DNA from: Citrobacter freundii ATCC 8090 = MTCC 1658 = NBRC 12681
GTDB taxonomy: Bacteria; Pseudomonadota; Gammaproteobacteria; Enterobacterales; Enterobacteriaceae
Length of the DNA stretch: 64,000 bases
Reading direction: 5' to 3'
Assembly (NCBI RefSeq): GCF_011064845.1
Contig: NZ_CP049015.1
Location: 4,526,001-4,590,000 of the forward strand
In this document: positions 28,227-38,273 of the stretch, one piece after another
How positions within the stretch are numbered: position 1 is the first letter of the stretch
Layout of the letters: every line of letters begins with the position of its first letter
The notes under the pieces: generated by a model
The model's database searches: none
What the model was told of the DNA's origin: nothing
The model's input: only the letters and a program-made list of their open reading frames with translations
Program-made: the position numbers and the translations under genes

Positions 28227-29261
28227 ATGGAAAGCTCGTCGAAAAAAGCTCCGCGTAACAAACTTCCCGCGCTGATGCTGGTGGTACTTGCGCTGATTAT
28301 TTTGGTCTTCGTCATCTGGAAACTGGATAGCTCACCCGCGACCAATGACGCCTACGCCTCAGCCGACACCATTGATGTCGTGCCAGAAGTCAGTGGTCGC
28401 ATTGTCGAACTGGCTGTTTCCGATAACCAGCAGGTCAAGCAAGGTGATGTGCTGTTTCGTATCGATCCCCGTATCTATGAAGCGAATCTGGCAAAAGCAC
28501 AATCGTCCCTCGCCGCTCTGGATAAACAGATCATGCTGACCCAGCGCAGCGTAGATGCACAACAATATGGTGCTGACTCCGTACGGGCTACGGTAGAAAA
28601 AGCGCGAGCAGCCGCTAAGCAAGCCAGCGATACTCTGCGCCGTACCGAACCACTACTGACGGAAGGTTTTGTCTCCGCGGAAGATGTTGATCGCGCCAGA
28701 ACGGCACAACGCGCCTCAGCGGCAGATCTTAATGCGGTGTTATTACAGGCGCAGCAGGCTGCCAGCGCGGTGAGTGGCGTTGATGCCCTGGTAGCTCAGC
28801 GCATCGCCGTAGAAGCCGATATCGCCCTGACCAAACTACATCTTGAAATGGCAACAGTACGCGCACCCTTCGATGGCCGCGTGGTGGCATTAAAAACCTC
28901 CGTCGGGCAGTTTGCTTCCGCCATGCGACCCATTTTTACCCTGATTGACACCCGTCACTGGTACGTAATCGCCAATTTTCGCGAAACAGAGCTGAAAAAT
29001 ATCCATGCAGGCACACCAGCCAATGTTCGCCTGATGAGCGACAGCGGCAAAGTGTTTGTCGGTAAAGTGGATTCAATCGGCTACGGTGTATTACCTGATG
29101 ATGGCGGTATGGTGCTGGGCGGTTTGCCGCGTGTTTCCCGCTCTATCAACTGGGTTCGCGTTGCCCAACGCTTCCCGGTAAAAATCGTGGTAGATAAACC
29201 GGATGAAGAGATGTTTCGCATCGGCGCATCGGCGGTTGCTACCCTTGAGCCACAGAAATGA
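28227..29261 (+). CDS. mdtN: Multidrug efflux membrane-fusion protein MdtN
   Basis: 344-residue HlyD/EmrA-type periplasmic adaptor. It has one N-terminal membrane anchor (about 12-32), a biotinyl-lipoyl-like hairpin with a coiled-coil middle (about 60-200) and a beta-barrel domain. In E. coli MdtNOP is a putative tripartite efflux pump linked to resistance to dyes and sulfur drugs. The start is preceded by gacgcccct, a weak ribosome site. The stop overlaps mdtO as ATGA. Confidence 0.92.
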   Translation: MESSSKKAPRNKLPALMLVVLALIILVFVIWKLDSSPATNDAYASADTIDVVPEVSGRIVELAVSDNQQVKQGDVLFRIDPRIYEANLAKAQSSLAALDKQIMLTQRSVDAQQYGADSVRATVEKARAAAKQASDTLRRTEPLLTEGFVSAEDVDRARTAQRASAADLNAVLLQAQQAASAVSGVDALVAQRIAVEADIALTKLHLEMATVRAPFDGRVVALKTSVGQFASAMRPIFTLIDTRHWYVIANFRETELKNIHAGTPANVRLMSDSGKVFVGKVDSIGYGVLPDDGGMVLGGLPRVSRSINWVRVAQRFPVKIVVDKPDEEMFRIGASAVATLEPQK

Positions 29262-31297
29262 AAGCACTTAACTGTTTGCCTCTGCCACTGGTCAGGCTAT
29301 TGGCGTTTTTTCACGAAGAATTAAGCGAACAACGTCCCGGAAGACTCCCACAAATCATGCAGCTCTGGGCGGGTTGCCTGCTGGTGGTACTGATCTCGAT
29401 GACCTATGAGATCCCCTTCCTGGCGCTTTCGCTTGCCGTACTCTTTTATGGTATCCAGTCCAATGCTTTCTATACCAAATTCGTGGCGATTCTCTTCGTC
29501 GTCGCCACAGCATTAGAGATAGGTAGTTTATTTCTGATCTACAAATGGTCTTATAGCTACCCTCTGGTCCGTCTGATCATTGCCAGCCTGATCGTTCTGG
29601 CCTGCATGTTCCTGATGCGAACCCATCGTCTGGGGCTGGTTTTCTTTGCCGTGTCGATTGTTGCAATATACGGGCAATCTTTCCCCGGCATGCTCGACTA
29701 CCCCGAGGTCGTCGTTCGCCTGACGTTATGGTGCATCGTCGTTGGTCTGTACCCCACGCTACTGATGACGCTGATCGCCGTTTTGTGGTTTCCCAGCCGC
29801 GCTGTCAACCAAATGCGCGAAGCCCTGCGTGCCAGGCTGGGTGATGCCCTCAATTACCTGACGGCACCGACAACACCGCTTGCGGAAAAATACATCGAAC
29901 GAGAAGTGCTGGCGCTGCAAAAGCTGAACATCTTTTGTCTGGCAGATGACGCAGACTGGCGAGAAAAAAGTGCCTGGTGGCAGGCTTGCGTTGCCACAAC
30001 CACCTATCTGTACACTACGCTCAATCGCTACGATTTCACGGCACATAACCCGGCAACCCGCGATCTCCAGCAGAAACTGTGCCGTGAAATAACCGCACTG
30101 CAAGATGCGGTTGCTCGAGGTATGCCCTGGCAAAGTGAATGGGAACTCAGTCAGGCAGAAGCCGCAACGGCCCGCGAATGCGGCCTGGAACCCCTGTGCC
30201 AAACCCTGCTACAGCTTGGTCACATGGACCCTAATACGCCGCCAGCTCCTGTCGCTAAATCGCCCTCAATGGTATCTGACGCGTTCACCAACCCAGGCTA
30301 TATTCGCTACGCGTTAAAAACACTGCTGGCATGTCTGATTTGCTATGTCTTTTACTCCGGTACCGACTGGGAAGGCATTCACACCTGTATGCTGACCTGC
30401 ATTATTGTCGCGAACCCCAGTATCGGCTCGTCATACCAGAAGATGGCACTGCGCTTCGGCGGAGCATTTTTCGGCGCAATTCTGGCCCTGCTGATGACGA
30501 TTTTTGTCATGCCCTGGCTGGACAATATCGTCGAACTTCTCCTGGTGCTGGCGCCACTTTTCCTGATGGGTGCCTGGATTGCCACCGGTTCAGAACGTTC
30601 CTCTTATATCGGAACCCAAATGGTCGTCACCTTCGCGCTGGCAACACTTGAAAACGTCTTTGGCCCAACCTACGACCTGGTGGAAATCCGCGATCGCGCC
30701 TTCGGCATTTTGATCGGCACTCTTGTTTCCGCGGTGATCTACACCTTTGTCTGGCCGGAAAGCGAAGCCAAAGCGCTGCCACAAAAACTGGCAAGCTCGC
30801 TGGGACTGCTCAGCAAATTACTGCGGATCCCGCGTCAGCAGGATGCTGTTCTCATGCGCACTTATCTTCAGATGCGTATTGGTCTCCATGCGACGTTTAA
30901 CGCCTGTGATGAAATGTGCGAGAGGGTCGCGCTGGAACGCCAACTCCCCGGCGATGAACGCATAGCGCTTATTCAACGTAGTCAGCGCGTTATTCACCTG
31001 GGCCGTGACATTCTCTATACCTGGGATACCACCCGAAATGACGCCCCGACGCTGGATAACGCGGTATTGCTGGAGAGCGCAACACACCTGGCCGATGCGC
31101 TGGAAAAATACGCAGCCGACCTGGCAACAGCATCCAGCCTTCCGCCGTCGATTGAAAACCTGTCCCCATCTCAAGACATTTTACCAACGTTACCCAAACA
31201 GGAGCGCTGCATCATACAGCAGATAACCTGTTTACCCGACTGGACTCACCCGACGCTAATACCAGCAAGCGAGCAGGAGCAAGGAACCTCCCAATAA
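29258..31297 (+). CDS. mdtO: Efflux pump inner-membrane component MdtO (FUSC/aromatic acid exporter family)
   Basis: 679 residues. There are two clusters of transmembrane segments (about 30-180 and 360-500), each followed by a soluble helical region, the layout of the FUSC/AaeB family. It is the energised inner-membrane pump of MdtNOP. E. coli MdtO is of nearly the same length. It overlaps mdtN by 4 bp and shares one base with the mdtP start (TAATG). Confidence 0.92.
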   Translation: MKALNCLPLPLVRLLAFFHEELSEQRPGRLPQIMQLWAGCLLVVLISMTYEIPFLALSLAVLFYGIQSNAFYTKFVAILFVVATALEIGSLFLIYKWSYSYPLVRLIIASLIVLACMFLMRTHRLGLVFFAVSIVAIYGQSFPGMLDYPEVVVRLTLWCIVVGLYPTLLMTLIAVLWFPSRAVNQMREALRARLGDALNYLTAPTTPLAEKYIEREVLALQKLNIFCLADDADWREKSAWWQACVATTTYLYTTLNRYDFTAHNPATRDLQQKLCREITALQDAVARGMPWQSEWELSQAEAATARECGLEPLCQTLLQLGHMDPNTPPAPVAKSPSMVSDAFTNPGYIRYALKTLLACLICYVFYSGTDWEGIHTCMLTCIIVANPSIGSSYQKMALRFGGAFFGAILALLMTIFVMPWLDNIVELLLVLAPLFLMGAWIATGSERSSYIGTQMVVTFALATLENVFGPTYDLVEIRDRAFGILIGTLVSAVIYTFVWPESEAKALPQKLASSLGLLSKLLRIPRQQDAVLMRTYLQMRIGLHATFNACDEMCERVALERQLPGDERIALIQRSQRVIHLGRDILYTWDTTRNDAPTLDNAVLLESATHLADALEKYAADLATASSLPPSIENLSPSQDILPTLPKQERCIIQQITCLPDWTHPTLIPASEQEQGTSQ

Positions 31298-32754
31298 TGA
31301 ACCGATATCTCCCTCGATTACTCCTCTGCGGCATACTCAGCGGCGCAACGGTCCTTTCCGGCTGTGCACTGATCCGCAAAGATTCTGCACCACATCCGCA
31401 ATTACAGCCTGAGCAGATCTCACTGGCTAAAGACATTCATCTGGCAAGCTCAGGATGGCCACAGGCACAGTGGTGGCGGCAGTTTAACGACCCACAGCTA
31501 AACTCGCTTATTGAAGCAACGCTGTCTGGCTCCCATAACCTCGCCGAAGTGAAGCTGCGTGAAGAGAAAGCGCAGTCGCAGACTGAACTGCTGGAAGGGC
31601 GTTCTCAGCTCCAGATGGCAGCGCTGGGCATGGTTAACCGCCAGCGAGCGTCTGCCAACGGCTTCCTCGGCCCCTACGCGCTGGATGCGCCACGATTAGG
31701 GATGGACGGCCCCTACTACACTGAAGCGACGATTGGTCTGGTCGCCGGACTGGATCTCGACCTGTGGGGCGAGCATCGTTCCGCTGTCGCGGCAGCTATT
31801 GGCGCACAAAATGCCGTGATTGCCGAAACCGCAGCAGTGGAACTCTCCCTGACGACCGGCGTCGCGCAGCTGTATTACAGTATGCAAGCCAGCTACCAGA
31901 TGCTTGATTTGTTGCAGCAGACCCACGATGTTATTGATTATGCCGTGAAGGCCCACCAGAGTAAGGTCGCTCACGGGCTGGAAGCAAAAGTACCGTACCA
32001 TGGCGCACGTGCGCAATTGCTGGCAGTGGACAAGCAAATCGTCGCGGTTGAAGGACAAATCAAAGAAACTCGGGAATCACTCCGGGCGCTGATCGGTGCC
32101 GGCGCAAAAGATCTGCCTGAAATCAAACCGGTCGCACTGCCAACTGTCGATACAGGAATACCCGCAACGCTCTCCTACGACCTGCTTGCCAGGCGTCCGG
32201 ACTTGCAGGCTATGCGCTGGTATGTGCAGGCTTCGCTGAACCAGGTCGAGGCCGCTCGCGCCCTGTTTTATCCGAGCTTTGATATCAAAGTCTTCTTCGG
32301 TTTAGACGCTATCCATATCGATCAACTGTTCAAAAGCACCAGCAGGCAGATCAACTTCATCCCCGGCCTGCGTTTACCGCTGTTTGACGGAGGTCGTCTG
32401 AATGCCAATCTGGAAGGCGCCCGCGCAACCAGCAATATGATGATAGAGCGCTACAACCAGTCGGTGCTCAATGCAGTGCGCGATGTCGCGATTAACGGAA
32501 CACGTCTGCAAACGCTCAATGAACAACGGGTAATGCAGATGGAACGCGTAGATGCCACGCATTACACGCAAGCAGCAGCAGACGCGGCTTACCAGCGAGG
32601 CCTGAGCAGTCGCCTGCTGGCAACAGAGGCCAAATTACCCGTGATCGCAGAAGATATGTCGCTCCTGGTCATAGATACCCAACGACTCATGCAGAATATT
32701 CAACTCATCAAAGCGCTTGGCGGAGGTTATCAAGCCCCTGCTAACAAGAAGTAG
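31297..32754 (+). CDS. mdtP: Outer-membrane efflux lipoprotein MdtP
   Basis: 485 residues of the NodT/TolC outer-membrane factor family. The lipoprotein signal ends in LSGC (C23). Two OEP repeats follow at about 60-260 and 270-470, with ARRPDLQAMRWYVQASLNQVEAARALFYPSF marking the second. It forms the outer-membrane duct for MdtN/MdtO. It begins at the mdtO stop, and a clear terminator follows. Confidence 0.92.
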   Translation: MNRYLPRLLLCGILSGATVLSGCALIRKDSAPHPQLQPEQISLAKDIHLASSGWPQAQWWRQFNDPQLNSLIEATLSGSHNLAEVKLREEKAQSQTELLEGRSQLQMAALGMVNRQRASANGFLGPYALDAPRLGMDGPYYTEATIGLVAGLDLDLWGEHRSAVAAAIGAQNAVIAETAAVELSLTTGVAQLYYSMQASYQMLDLLQQTHDVIDYAVKAHQSKVAHGLEAKVPYHGARAQLLAVDKQIVAVEGQIKETRESLRALIGAGAKDLPEIKPVALPTVDTGIPATLSYDLLARRPDLQAMRWYVQASLNQVEAARALFYPSFDIKVFFGLDAIHIDQLFKSTSRQINFIPGLRLPLFDGGRLNANLEGARATSNMMIERYNQSVLNAVRDVAINGTRLQTLNEQRVMQMERVDATHYTQAAADAAYQRGLSSRLLATEAKLPVIAEDMSLLVIDTQRLMQNIQLIKALGGGYQAPANKK

Positions 32755-32768
32755 CGTTCTCCGACCTC

Positions 32769-32800
32769 GCCGCGTGATATCCGTCACGCGGCATTTTCTT
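32769..32800 (+). terminator. Terminator after mdtP
   Basis: Perfect 9-bp stem gccgcgtga / tcacgcggc with a 6-nt loop, followed by attttcttt. Confidence 0.85.
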
Positions 32801-32806
32801 TCGTCA

Positions 32807-32820
32807 CGTCAAATATGACG
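32807..32820 (+). promoter_or_regulatory. Possible FhlA upstream activating site for fdhF
   Basis: Palindrome cgtcaaatatgacg lies about 70-85 bp upstream of the sigma-54 promoter. E. coli fdhF has an FhlA-binding upstream sequence in this position; the assignment rests on position and symmetry. Confidence 0.4.
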
Positions 32821-32891
32821 ACAGCCTGTTTTTCGTCAGGGTTTTGACCAAAAATCACCCGTAATATCAGGGAATGCCCACAATAAAAAAG

Positions 32892-32907
32892 TGGCATAGA
32901 AGATGCA
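32892..32907 (+). promoter_or_regulatory. Sigma-54 promoter of fdhF
   Basis: tggcatagaagatgca has the -24 GG (32893-32894) and -12 GC (32905-32906) spaced as in the RpoN consensus. It is 52 bp before the fdhF ATG. E. coli fdhF is RpoN- and FhlA-dependent in response to formate. Confidence 0.75.
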
Positions 32908-32958
32908 TACTGAGGGCGACAGCGCGTATGCGCGATTTGATTAACTGGAGCGAGACCG

Positions 32959-35106
32959 ATGAAAAAAGTCGTCACGGTTTGCCCATATTGCGCATCAGGT
33001 TGCAAAATCAACCTGGTGGTCGATAACGGCAAAATCGTCCGGGCTGAAGCGGCGCAGGGGAAAACCAACCAGGGTACTCTGTGTCTGAAGGGCTACTATG
33101 GCTGGGATTTTATCAACGATACCCAGATCCTGACCCCTCGTCTGAAAACCCCAATGATCCGTCGCCAGCGTGGCGGCAAACTGGAATCTGTTTCCTGGGA
33201 TGAAGCGCTTGATTACGTCGCCACTCGTCTGAGCGCCATCAAAGCGAAGTATGGCCCGGACGCTATTCAGACGACCGGTTCATCTCGCGGTACGGGTAAC
33301 GAAACCAACTATGTAATGCAAAAATTCGCGCGCGCCGTTATTGGTACCAATAACGTTGACTGCTGCGCTCGCGTCTGACACGGCCCATCGGTTGCAGGTC
33401 TGCACCAATCGGTCGGTAACGGCGCAATGAGTAATGCTATCAATGAAATTGATAACACAGATTTAGTGTTCATCTTCGGGTATAACCCGGCGGATTCCCA
33501 CCCGATCGTGGCGAATCACGTGATTAACGCTAAACGTAACGGGGCGAAAATCATCGTCTGCGATCCGCGCAAAATTGAAACCGCGCGTATTGCCGACATG
33601 CACATCGCGTTGAAAAACGGCTCGAACATCGCGCTGCTCAACGCCATGGGTCATGTCATCATCGAAGAAAAACTGTACGACCAGGCGTTCGTCGCCTCCC
33701 GTACGGAAGGATTCGAAGAGTACAGCAAGATTGTCGAAGGCTACACGCCGGAGTCCGTCGAAGATATCACTGGCGTTAGCGCGCAGGATATTCGTCAGGC
33801 TGCACGTATGTATGCCACGGCAAAAAGCGCGGCTATCCTGTGGGGTATGGGTGTTACCCAGTTCTATCAGGGCGTGGAAACCGTGCGTTCACTGACCAGC
33901 CTCGCAATGCTGACCGGCAACCTCGGTAAGCCAAGCGTGGGCGTTAACCCGGTTCGTGGTCAGAACAACGTTCAGGGCGCATGCGATATGGGCGCGCTGC
34001 CGGATACCTATCCGGGCTATCAGTACGTTAAGTTCCCGGAAAACCGCGAGAAATTCGCTAAAGCCTGGGGCGTGGAAAGTCTTCCTGCACATACCGGTTA
34101 TCGCATCAGCGAACTGCCGCACCGTGCTGCGCATGGCGAAGTCCGCGCGGCGTACATCATGGGTGAAGATCCATTACAGACCGATGCTGAACTCTCCGCA
34201 GTGCGCAAAGGCTTTGAGGATCTGGAACTGGTCATCGTGCAGGATATCTTCATGACCAAAACCGCCGCTGCCGCAGACGTTATTTTACCGTCTACGTCAT
34301 GGGGTGAGCATGAAGGCGTATTCTCCGCGGCTGACCGTGGCTTCCAGCGCTTCTTTAAAGCCGTTGAGCCGAAGTGGGATCTGAAAACGGACTGGCAGAT
34401 TATCAGTGAAATCGCCACCCGTATGGGCTATCCGATGCACTACAACAACACCCAGGAAATCTGGGACGAGTTGCGTCATCTGTGCCCGGATTTCTACGGT
34501 GCCACTTACGAGAAAATGGGCGAGCTGGGTTATATCCAGTGGCCTTGCCGCGACACCTCAGAAGCCGATCAGGGGACGTCTTATCTCTTTAAAGAGAAGT
34601 TCGACACCCCGAACGGCCTGGCGCAGTTCTTCACCTGCGACTGGGTAGCGCCAATCGACAAACTCACCCCAGAGTACCCAATGGTACTGTCTACGGTGCG
34701 TGAAGTCGGCCACTACTCTTGCCGTTCGATGACCGGTAACTGTGCGGCGCTGGCCGCGCTGGCGGATGAACCGGGCTATGCCCAGATCAACACCGCCGAC
34801 GCAGAACGCCTGGGCATCCAGGACGAAGAACTGGTGTGGGTTAACTCGCGTAAAGGTCGGGTCATTACCCGTGCGGCAGTCAGCGATCGTCCAAACAAAG
34901 GCGCGATTTACATGACCTACCAGTGGTGGATTGGCGCATGTAATGAGCTGGTAACCGAGAACTTAAGCCCGATTACCAAAACGCCAGAGTATAAGTACTG
35001 TGCCGTTAACGTTGAACGCATTGCCGATCAGCGCGCTGCCGAGCAGTATGTTATTGATGAGTACAACAAGCTGAAAGCCAGTCTGCGCGAAAGCGCGATG
35101 GGTTAG
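32959..35106 (+). CDS. fdhF: Formate dehydrogenase H, selenoprotein FdhF
   Basis: 715 residues when the UGA at 33376-33378 is read as selenocysteine at position 140, the same length and Sec position as E. coli FdhF. The N-terminal [4Fe-4S] motif is CPYCASGC with a later C in TLCLKG. Sec140 is followed by His141 (HGPSVAG). The rest is the molybdopterin oxidoreductase fold with a C-terminal molydopterin dinucleotide-binding domain. It oxidises formate to CO2 in the cytoplasmic formate hydrogenlyase complex. A plain stop-codon reading would split the gene into 139- and about 559-residue pieces; this is not a pseudogene. Expression is expected from the sigma-54 promoter under fermentative conditions. 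Confidence 0.97.
33376..33416 (+). promoter_or_regulatory. Selenocysteine UGA codon and bacterial SECIS hairpin in fdhF
   Basis: The UGA is followed 11 nt later by ggttgcaggtctgcacc (33390-33406). GGU pairs with ACC, U33393 is bulged, GCA pairs with UGC and the loop is GGUC. The bulged U and the GGUC loop are the SelB recognition features. Confidence 0.93.
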
Positions 35107-35130
35107 TCCGTTTACGTACCTGTTCTGCAA

Positions 35131-35157
35131 CAGCCTCCGCCCGGAGGCTGTTTTTTT
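35131..35157 (+). terminator. Terminator after fdhF
   Basis: 8-bp stem cagcctcc / ggaggctg with loop gccc, followed by seven T. Confidence 0.92.
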
Positions 35158-35209
35158 ATCCATACGATCTCTTTATACTGTTCATTCCGTACCCTAAATA
35201 AAACTCAAA

Positions 35210-35899
35210 ATGAAACAACTCATTGCATTGATGTTCTTTATGACATTCTTTGCCCATGCCAGTGATACTGAGCCAGGAAGCCAGTACTTACAGGCCGCTG
35301 AGGCAGGGGACCGTCGCGCACAGTACTTTCTTGCCGATACCTGGTTCAGTTCGGGCGATTTGAGCAAAGCCGAGTATTGGGCGCAAAAAGCCGCCGACAA
35401 TGGCGATGCCGACGCCTGCGCGCTCCTGGCGCAAATCAAAATTACGAATCCGGTCAGTCTGGATTACCCCCAAGCCAAAACGCTGGCGGAAAAGGCAGCC
35501 AAAGCGGGCAGTAAAGCGGGAGAACTGACCCTGGCGCGGATTCTGGTCAACACCCAGGCAGGACACACAGATTACCCCAAAGCCATTACCTTGCTGCAAA
35601 ACGCCTCTGAAGATCTGGAAAATGACTCCGCCGTCGACGCGCAAATGCTGCTCGGGCTGATTTACGCCAACGGCGTGGGGATCCCCGCAGACGATGAAAA
35701 AGCGACATGGTATTTCAAACGCAGCTCCGCCATCTCCCGCACCGGTTATTCCGAGTACTGGGCCGGAATGATGTTCTTAAACGGCGAGCAGGGTTTTATC
35801 GTGAAGAATAAACAGAAGGCGCTACACTGGCTGAATCTGAGCTGTATGGAAGGGTTCGATACCGGCTGTGAAGAGTTTGAAAAGTTAACAAACGGGTAA
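35210..35899 (+). CDS. yjcO: YjcO, periplasmic Sel1-repeat protein
   Basis: 229 residues. The signal peptide MKQLIALMFFMTFFAHA is followed by about four Sel1-like TPR repeats, with units such as GDRRAQYFLADTWFSSGDLSKAEYWAQKAA and ANGVGIPADDEKATWYFKRSS. Such repeats usually bind partner proteins. E. coli YjcO is the same size and has no assigned function. The start has no obvious strong ribosome site; the ATG at 35210 gives the natural signal peptide. A BIME follows, between it and the convergent gltP. Confidence 0.9.
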   Translation: MKQLIALMFFMTFFAHASDTEPGSQYLQAAEAGDRRAQYFLADTWFSSGDLSKAEYWAQKAADNGDADACALLAQIKITNPVSLDYPQAKTLAEKAAKAGSKAGELTLARILVNTQAGHTDYPKAITLLQNASEDLENDSAVDAQMLLGLIYANGVGIPADDEKATWYFKRSSAISRTGYSEYWAGMMFLNGEQGFIVKNKQKALHWLNLSCMEGFDTGCEEFEKLTNG

Positions 35900-35908
35900 T
35901 GGTTTGCA

Positions 35909-35992
35909 TTGCCGGATGGCGGCATAAACGCCTTATCCGGCCTACAGTTCACCGTCTTCCGTAGGCCGGATAAGCGCAGCGCCATCCGGCAA
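35909..35992. repeat. BIME between convergent yjcO and gltP
   Basis: Two canonical inverted REP units (ttgccggatggcggc to cttatccggcctac, then gtaggccggataagc to gccatccggcaa) lie 15-17 nt apart. Confidence 0.9.
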
Positions 35993-36003
35993 TCTTTCAT
36001 TAA

Positions 36004-37317
36004 TTAATGATTAGCGGTCTTATCAAATTTACCCAGCATCTCGCGCTCGTAAGCCAGCGCCTTCTTGCGGTCAAATTTGTGCTCCCACTTGGCGATAACC
36101 AGCACCGCCAGCGCATTCCCCACCACATTCAGCGCGGTACGCGCCATGTCGAGGATACGGTCAACACCGGCAATAAACGCCAGGCCTTCCAGCGGGATCC
36201 CCACGCTGCCAAGCGTAGCCAGCAGTACCACGAAGGAGACGCCCGGCACGCCCGCAATCCCTTTCGAGGTCACCATCAACGTCAACACCAGCACGATTTC
36301 CTGCCACAGCGACAGGTCGATACCATACAGCTGCGCAATAAAGATCGCGGCAATACTCTGGTACAGCGTTGAACCATCAAGGTTGAATGAGTAGCCGGTC
36401 GGCACCACAAAGCTGGTGATTGAAGCCGGTGCGCCATAGGCTTCCATCTTCTCGATAATACGCGGCAGTACGCTCTCGGAACTGGCGGTAGAGTAAGCCA
36501 GAATCAGCTCATCTTTCAAAATGCGGATCAGGATCCAGATGCTCAGACCGCAGATACGCGCCACAATCCCCAGCACCACCAGCGCGAAGAACAGGATGGC
36601 AAAATGTACCAACAGCACCAGTTTCGCCAGCGGCCACAGTGAGGCAAAACCGAAGTTCGCGACGGTCACAGCAATCAGCGCAAAAACACCGACTGGCGCA
36701 TAACGCATCACCATGTGGGTCACTTTAAACATGGTTTCTGAAATCGAGCGGAACACAGTCACCAGCGGCTCGCGGTGGGTTGCTGGTAGTGAAGACAAGC
36801 CTAAACCAAACAGCACCGAGAAGAAGATAATCGGCAACATATCGCCTTTCGCCATCGACGCGACGATATTAGTCGGCACCAGCGACACAATCGTGCCCAT
36901 CAGGCCATGCGCGTGGCTCTGCACTTCTGCGGTGGTATTTTGATATTTCGAAATATCCACGGTCGCCAGTTGCGACATATCAATCCCGGAACCCGGCTGG
37001 AAAACATTCGCCAGCGTGATGCCAAGAATAATCGCTACGGTGGTGATCACTTCGAAATAGAGAATGGTTTTGGCGCCAATACGGCCCAGCTGTTTTGCAT
37101 CACCCACCCCGGCAATACCAACCACCAGCGTGGAGATAACAATCGGCACGACGATCATTTTGATCAGATGGATAAAGATATCGCCCGCCGGAGACAGCAG
37201 GTTGACCACCAGCCATTCGCGGCTGTCGCTATGGTAATGCAGGTAACTCCCTAGCAGAATGCCCAGCACCATGGCGATTAGAATCTGCCATGCCAGGCTG
37301 ACTTTCAAATTTTTCAT
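36004..37317 (-). CDS. gltP: Proton/glutamate-aspartate symporter GltP
   Basis: 437 residues, the same as E. coli GltP. It is a dicarboxylate/amino acid:cation symporter (DAACS/SLC1 type). Eight membrane helices and two re-entrant loops are expected; the substrate-site motifs STASSESVLP (hairpin HP1), SITSFVVPTGYSFNLDGST and SKGIAGVPG are present. It imports glutamate and aspartate with protons. The ATG at 37315-37317 gives the conserved MKNLKVSLAWQ; a longer frame adds 12 residues with no family support. In E. coli it follows nrfG on the same strand, as here, with 344 bp between. Confidence 0.95.
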   Translation of the reverse strand: MKNLKVSLAWQILIAMVLGILLGSYLHYHSDSREWLVVNLLSPAGDIFIHLIKMIVVPIVISTLVVGIAGVGDAKQLGRIGAKTILYFEVITTVAIILGITLANVFQPGSGIDMSQLATVDISKYQNTTAEVQSHAHGLMGTIVSLVPTNIVASMAKGDMLPIIFFSVLFGLGLSSLPATHREPLVTVFRSISETMFKVTHMVMRYAPVGVFALIAVTVANFGFASLWPLAKLVLLVHFAILFFALVVLGIVARICGLSIWILIRILKDELILAYSTASSESVLPRIIEKMEAYGAPASITSFVVPTGYSFNLDGSTLYQSIAAIFIAQLYGIDLSLWQEIVLVLTLMVTSKGIAGVPGVSFVVLLATLGSVGIPLEGLAFIAGVDRILDMARTALNVVGNALAVLVIAKWEHKFDRKKALAYEREMLGKFDKTANH

Positions 37318-37661
37318 AACAACGGACTTCCTCGATGGAGCGCTATTCCACATGCGGTGTGTGGGAATAGTACATACTGAAAGGGTATGAATTGTGTTGC
37401 GTTCGTTTATGGAGTTTTTTAACGCTTATTATCATTATCATCTGCATGGCATTCCGCGCAACCCTCTAAGAACAGGGCTTTTGGCTGAATTTATGCATAA
37501 AAATGCAATTTTATCGCGGTATTGATGAATAACTTTTTGTTATAAAAGAATTTTAATATGTTCAAAAATGAAGAAGTCATAGCGTGAGTTTTTTTCGCTC
37601 ACCTGTTCGTTTGCCTGTTTTTTAAACAGGCAAAATGATACAAATCACAAATAAAACAAAT
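37318..37661. other. AT-rich spacer between nrfG and gltP
   Basis: 344 bp without a gene. It must carry the gltP promoter. It contains an 11-bp perfect inverted repeat at 37610-37634 near the nrfG stop. Confidence 0.6.
37610..37634 (-). terminator. Hairpin downstream of nrfG, probable end of the nrf operon
   Basis: tttgcctgttt (37610-37620) and aaacaggcaaa (37624-37634) form an 11-bp stem with a 3-nt loop, 28 bp past the nrfG stop. The T run after it on the minus strand is poor, so termination may be partial. Confidence 0.5.
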
Positions 37662-38273
37662 TTATTTTTGCCGATTCTGCAACAACTTCGCCATATTAAT
37701 AGAGTCAACGAGCTGTGCCCGGTTCACCCTCGGCGAGTTTAAATCCATAACTTTTTGCCAAACTGAAATAGCCTGGGCGTAGTCTGCCTGCATAAACGCA
37801 TCTGAGGCTAACAACATCAGCGCGGTGACCTCTGCCGGGTCCAGCGCCAAGGCCTTATCAATCATCTCGCGAGTGGGCGGCGCCATATGTTGTCCGGCCT
37901 GGTAATACAATACCGTTGCCATCGCTGAATAGATCTCAGCATTTTCACCGCCGACACGCAGCGCCTGCTCGTAGGCCAGCAGCGCATTATGATACGCGTT
38001 TTGCCAAAGATAGTACTCCCCGAGTTGCGCCCATTTCACGCCGTCCCGTGGATTGGCTCGAATCTGCGATTGCAGAAAAAGCAACTGTTTTTCCTGAATA
38101 TTTTCATCAGAGAAAGCATGTAAAGGGTCCGCCAGTCGCGTCTGCTCCTGACGAACCGCCTGCCATTTTGGCGTCAACAGGTAGCCTCCAATGCAGGCCA
38201 CAACCATCAGTACCGCCGCAGCGGTCAGCCGCTTCACGGGCATTGGGCGTAACAGCGGCTCGCACTGGCTCAT
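37662..38273 (-). CDS. nrfG: Heme lyase subunit NrfG (TPR protein)
   Basis: 203 residues with one N-terminal membrane segment (about 14-32) and a periplasmic TPR domain (about 70-190; [27 protein letters not shown] and later units). NrfG, with NrfE and NrfF, forms the dedicated heme lyase that attaches the active-site heme to the CXXCK motif of NrfA. The TPR domain binds the NrfA C-terminus. The E. coli protein is 198 aa. The start overlaps the nrfF stop by one base. Confidence 0.92.
   Translation of the reverse strand: MSQCEPLLRPMPVKRLTAAAVLMVVACIGGYLLTPKWQAVRQEQTRLADPLHAFSDENIQEKQLLFLQSQIRANPRDGVKWAQLGEYYLWQNAYHNALLAYEQALRVGGENAEIYSAMATVLYYQAGQHMAPPTREMIDKALALDPAEVTALMLLASDAFMQADYAQAISVWQKVMDLNSPRVNRAQLVDSINMAKLLQNRQK

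Noticed and set aside
33376..33378. Premature stop splitting fdhF into two genes or a pseudogene
   Set aside because: It is the selenocysteine codon 140 with a correct SECIS hairpin directly downstream; total length and both parts match E. coli FdhF.
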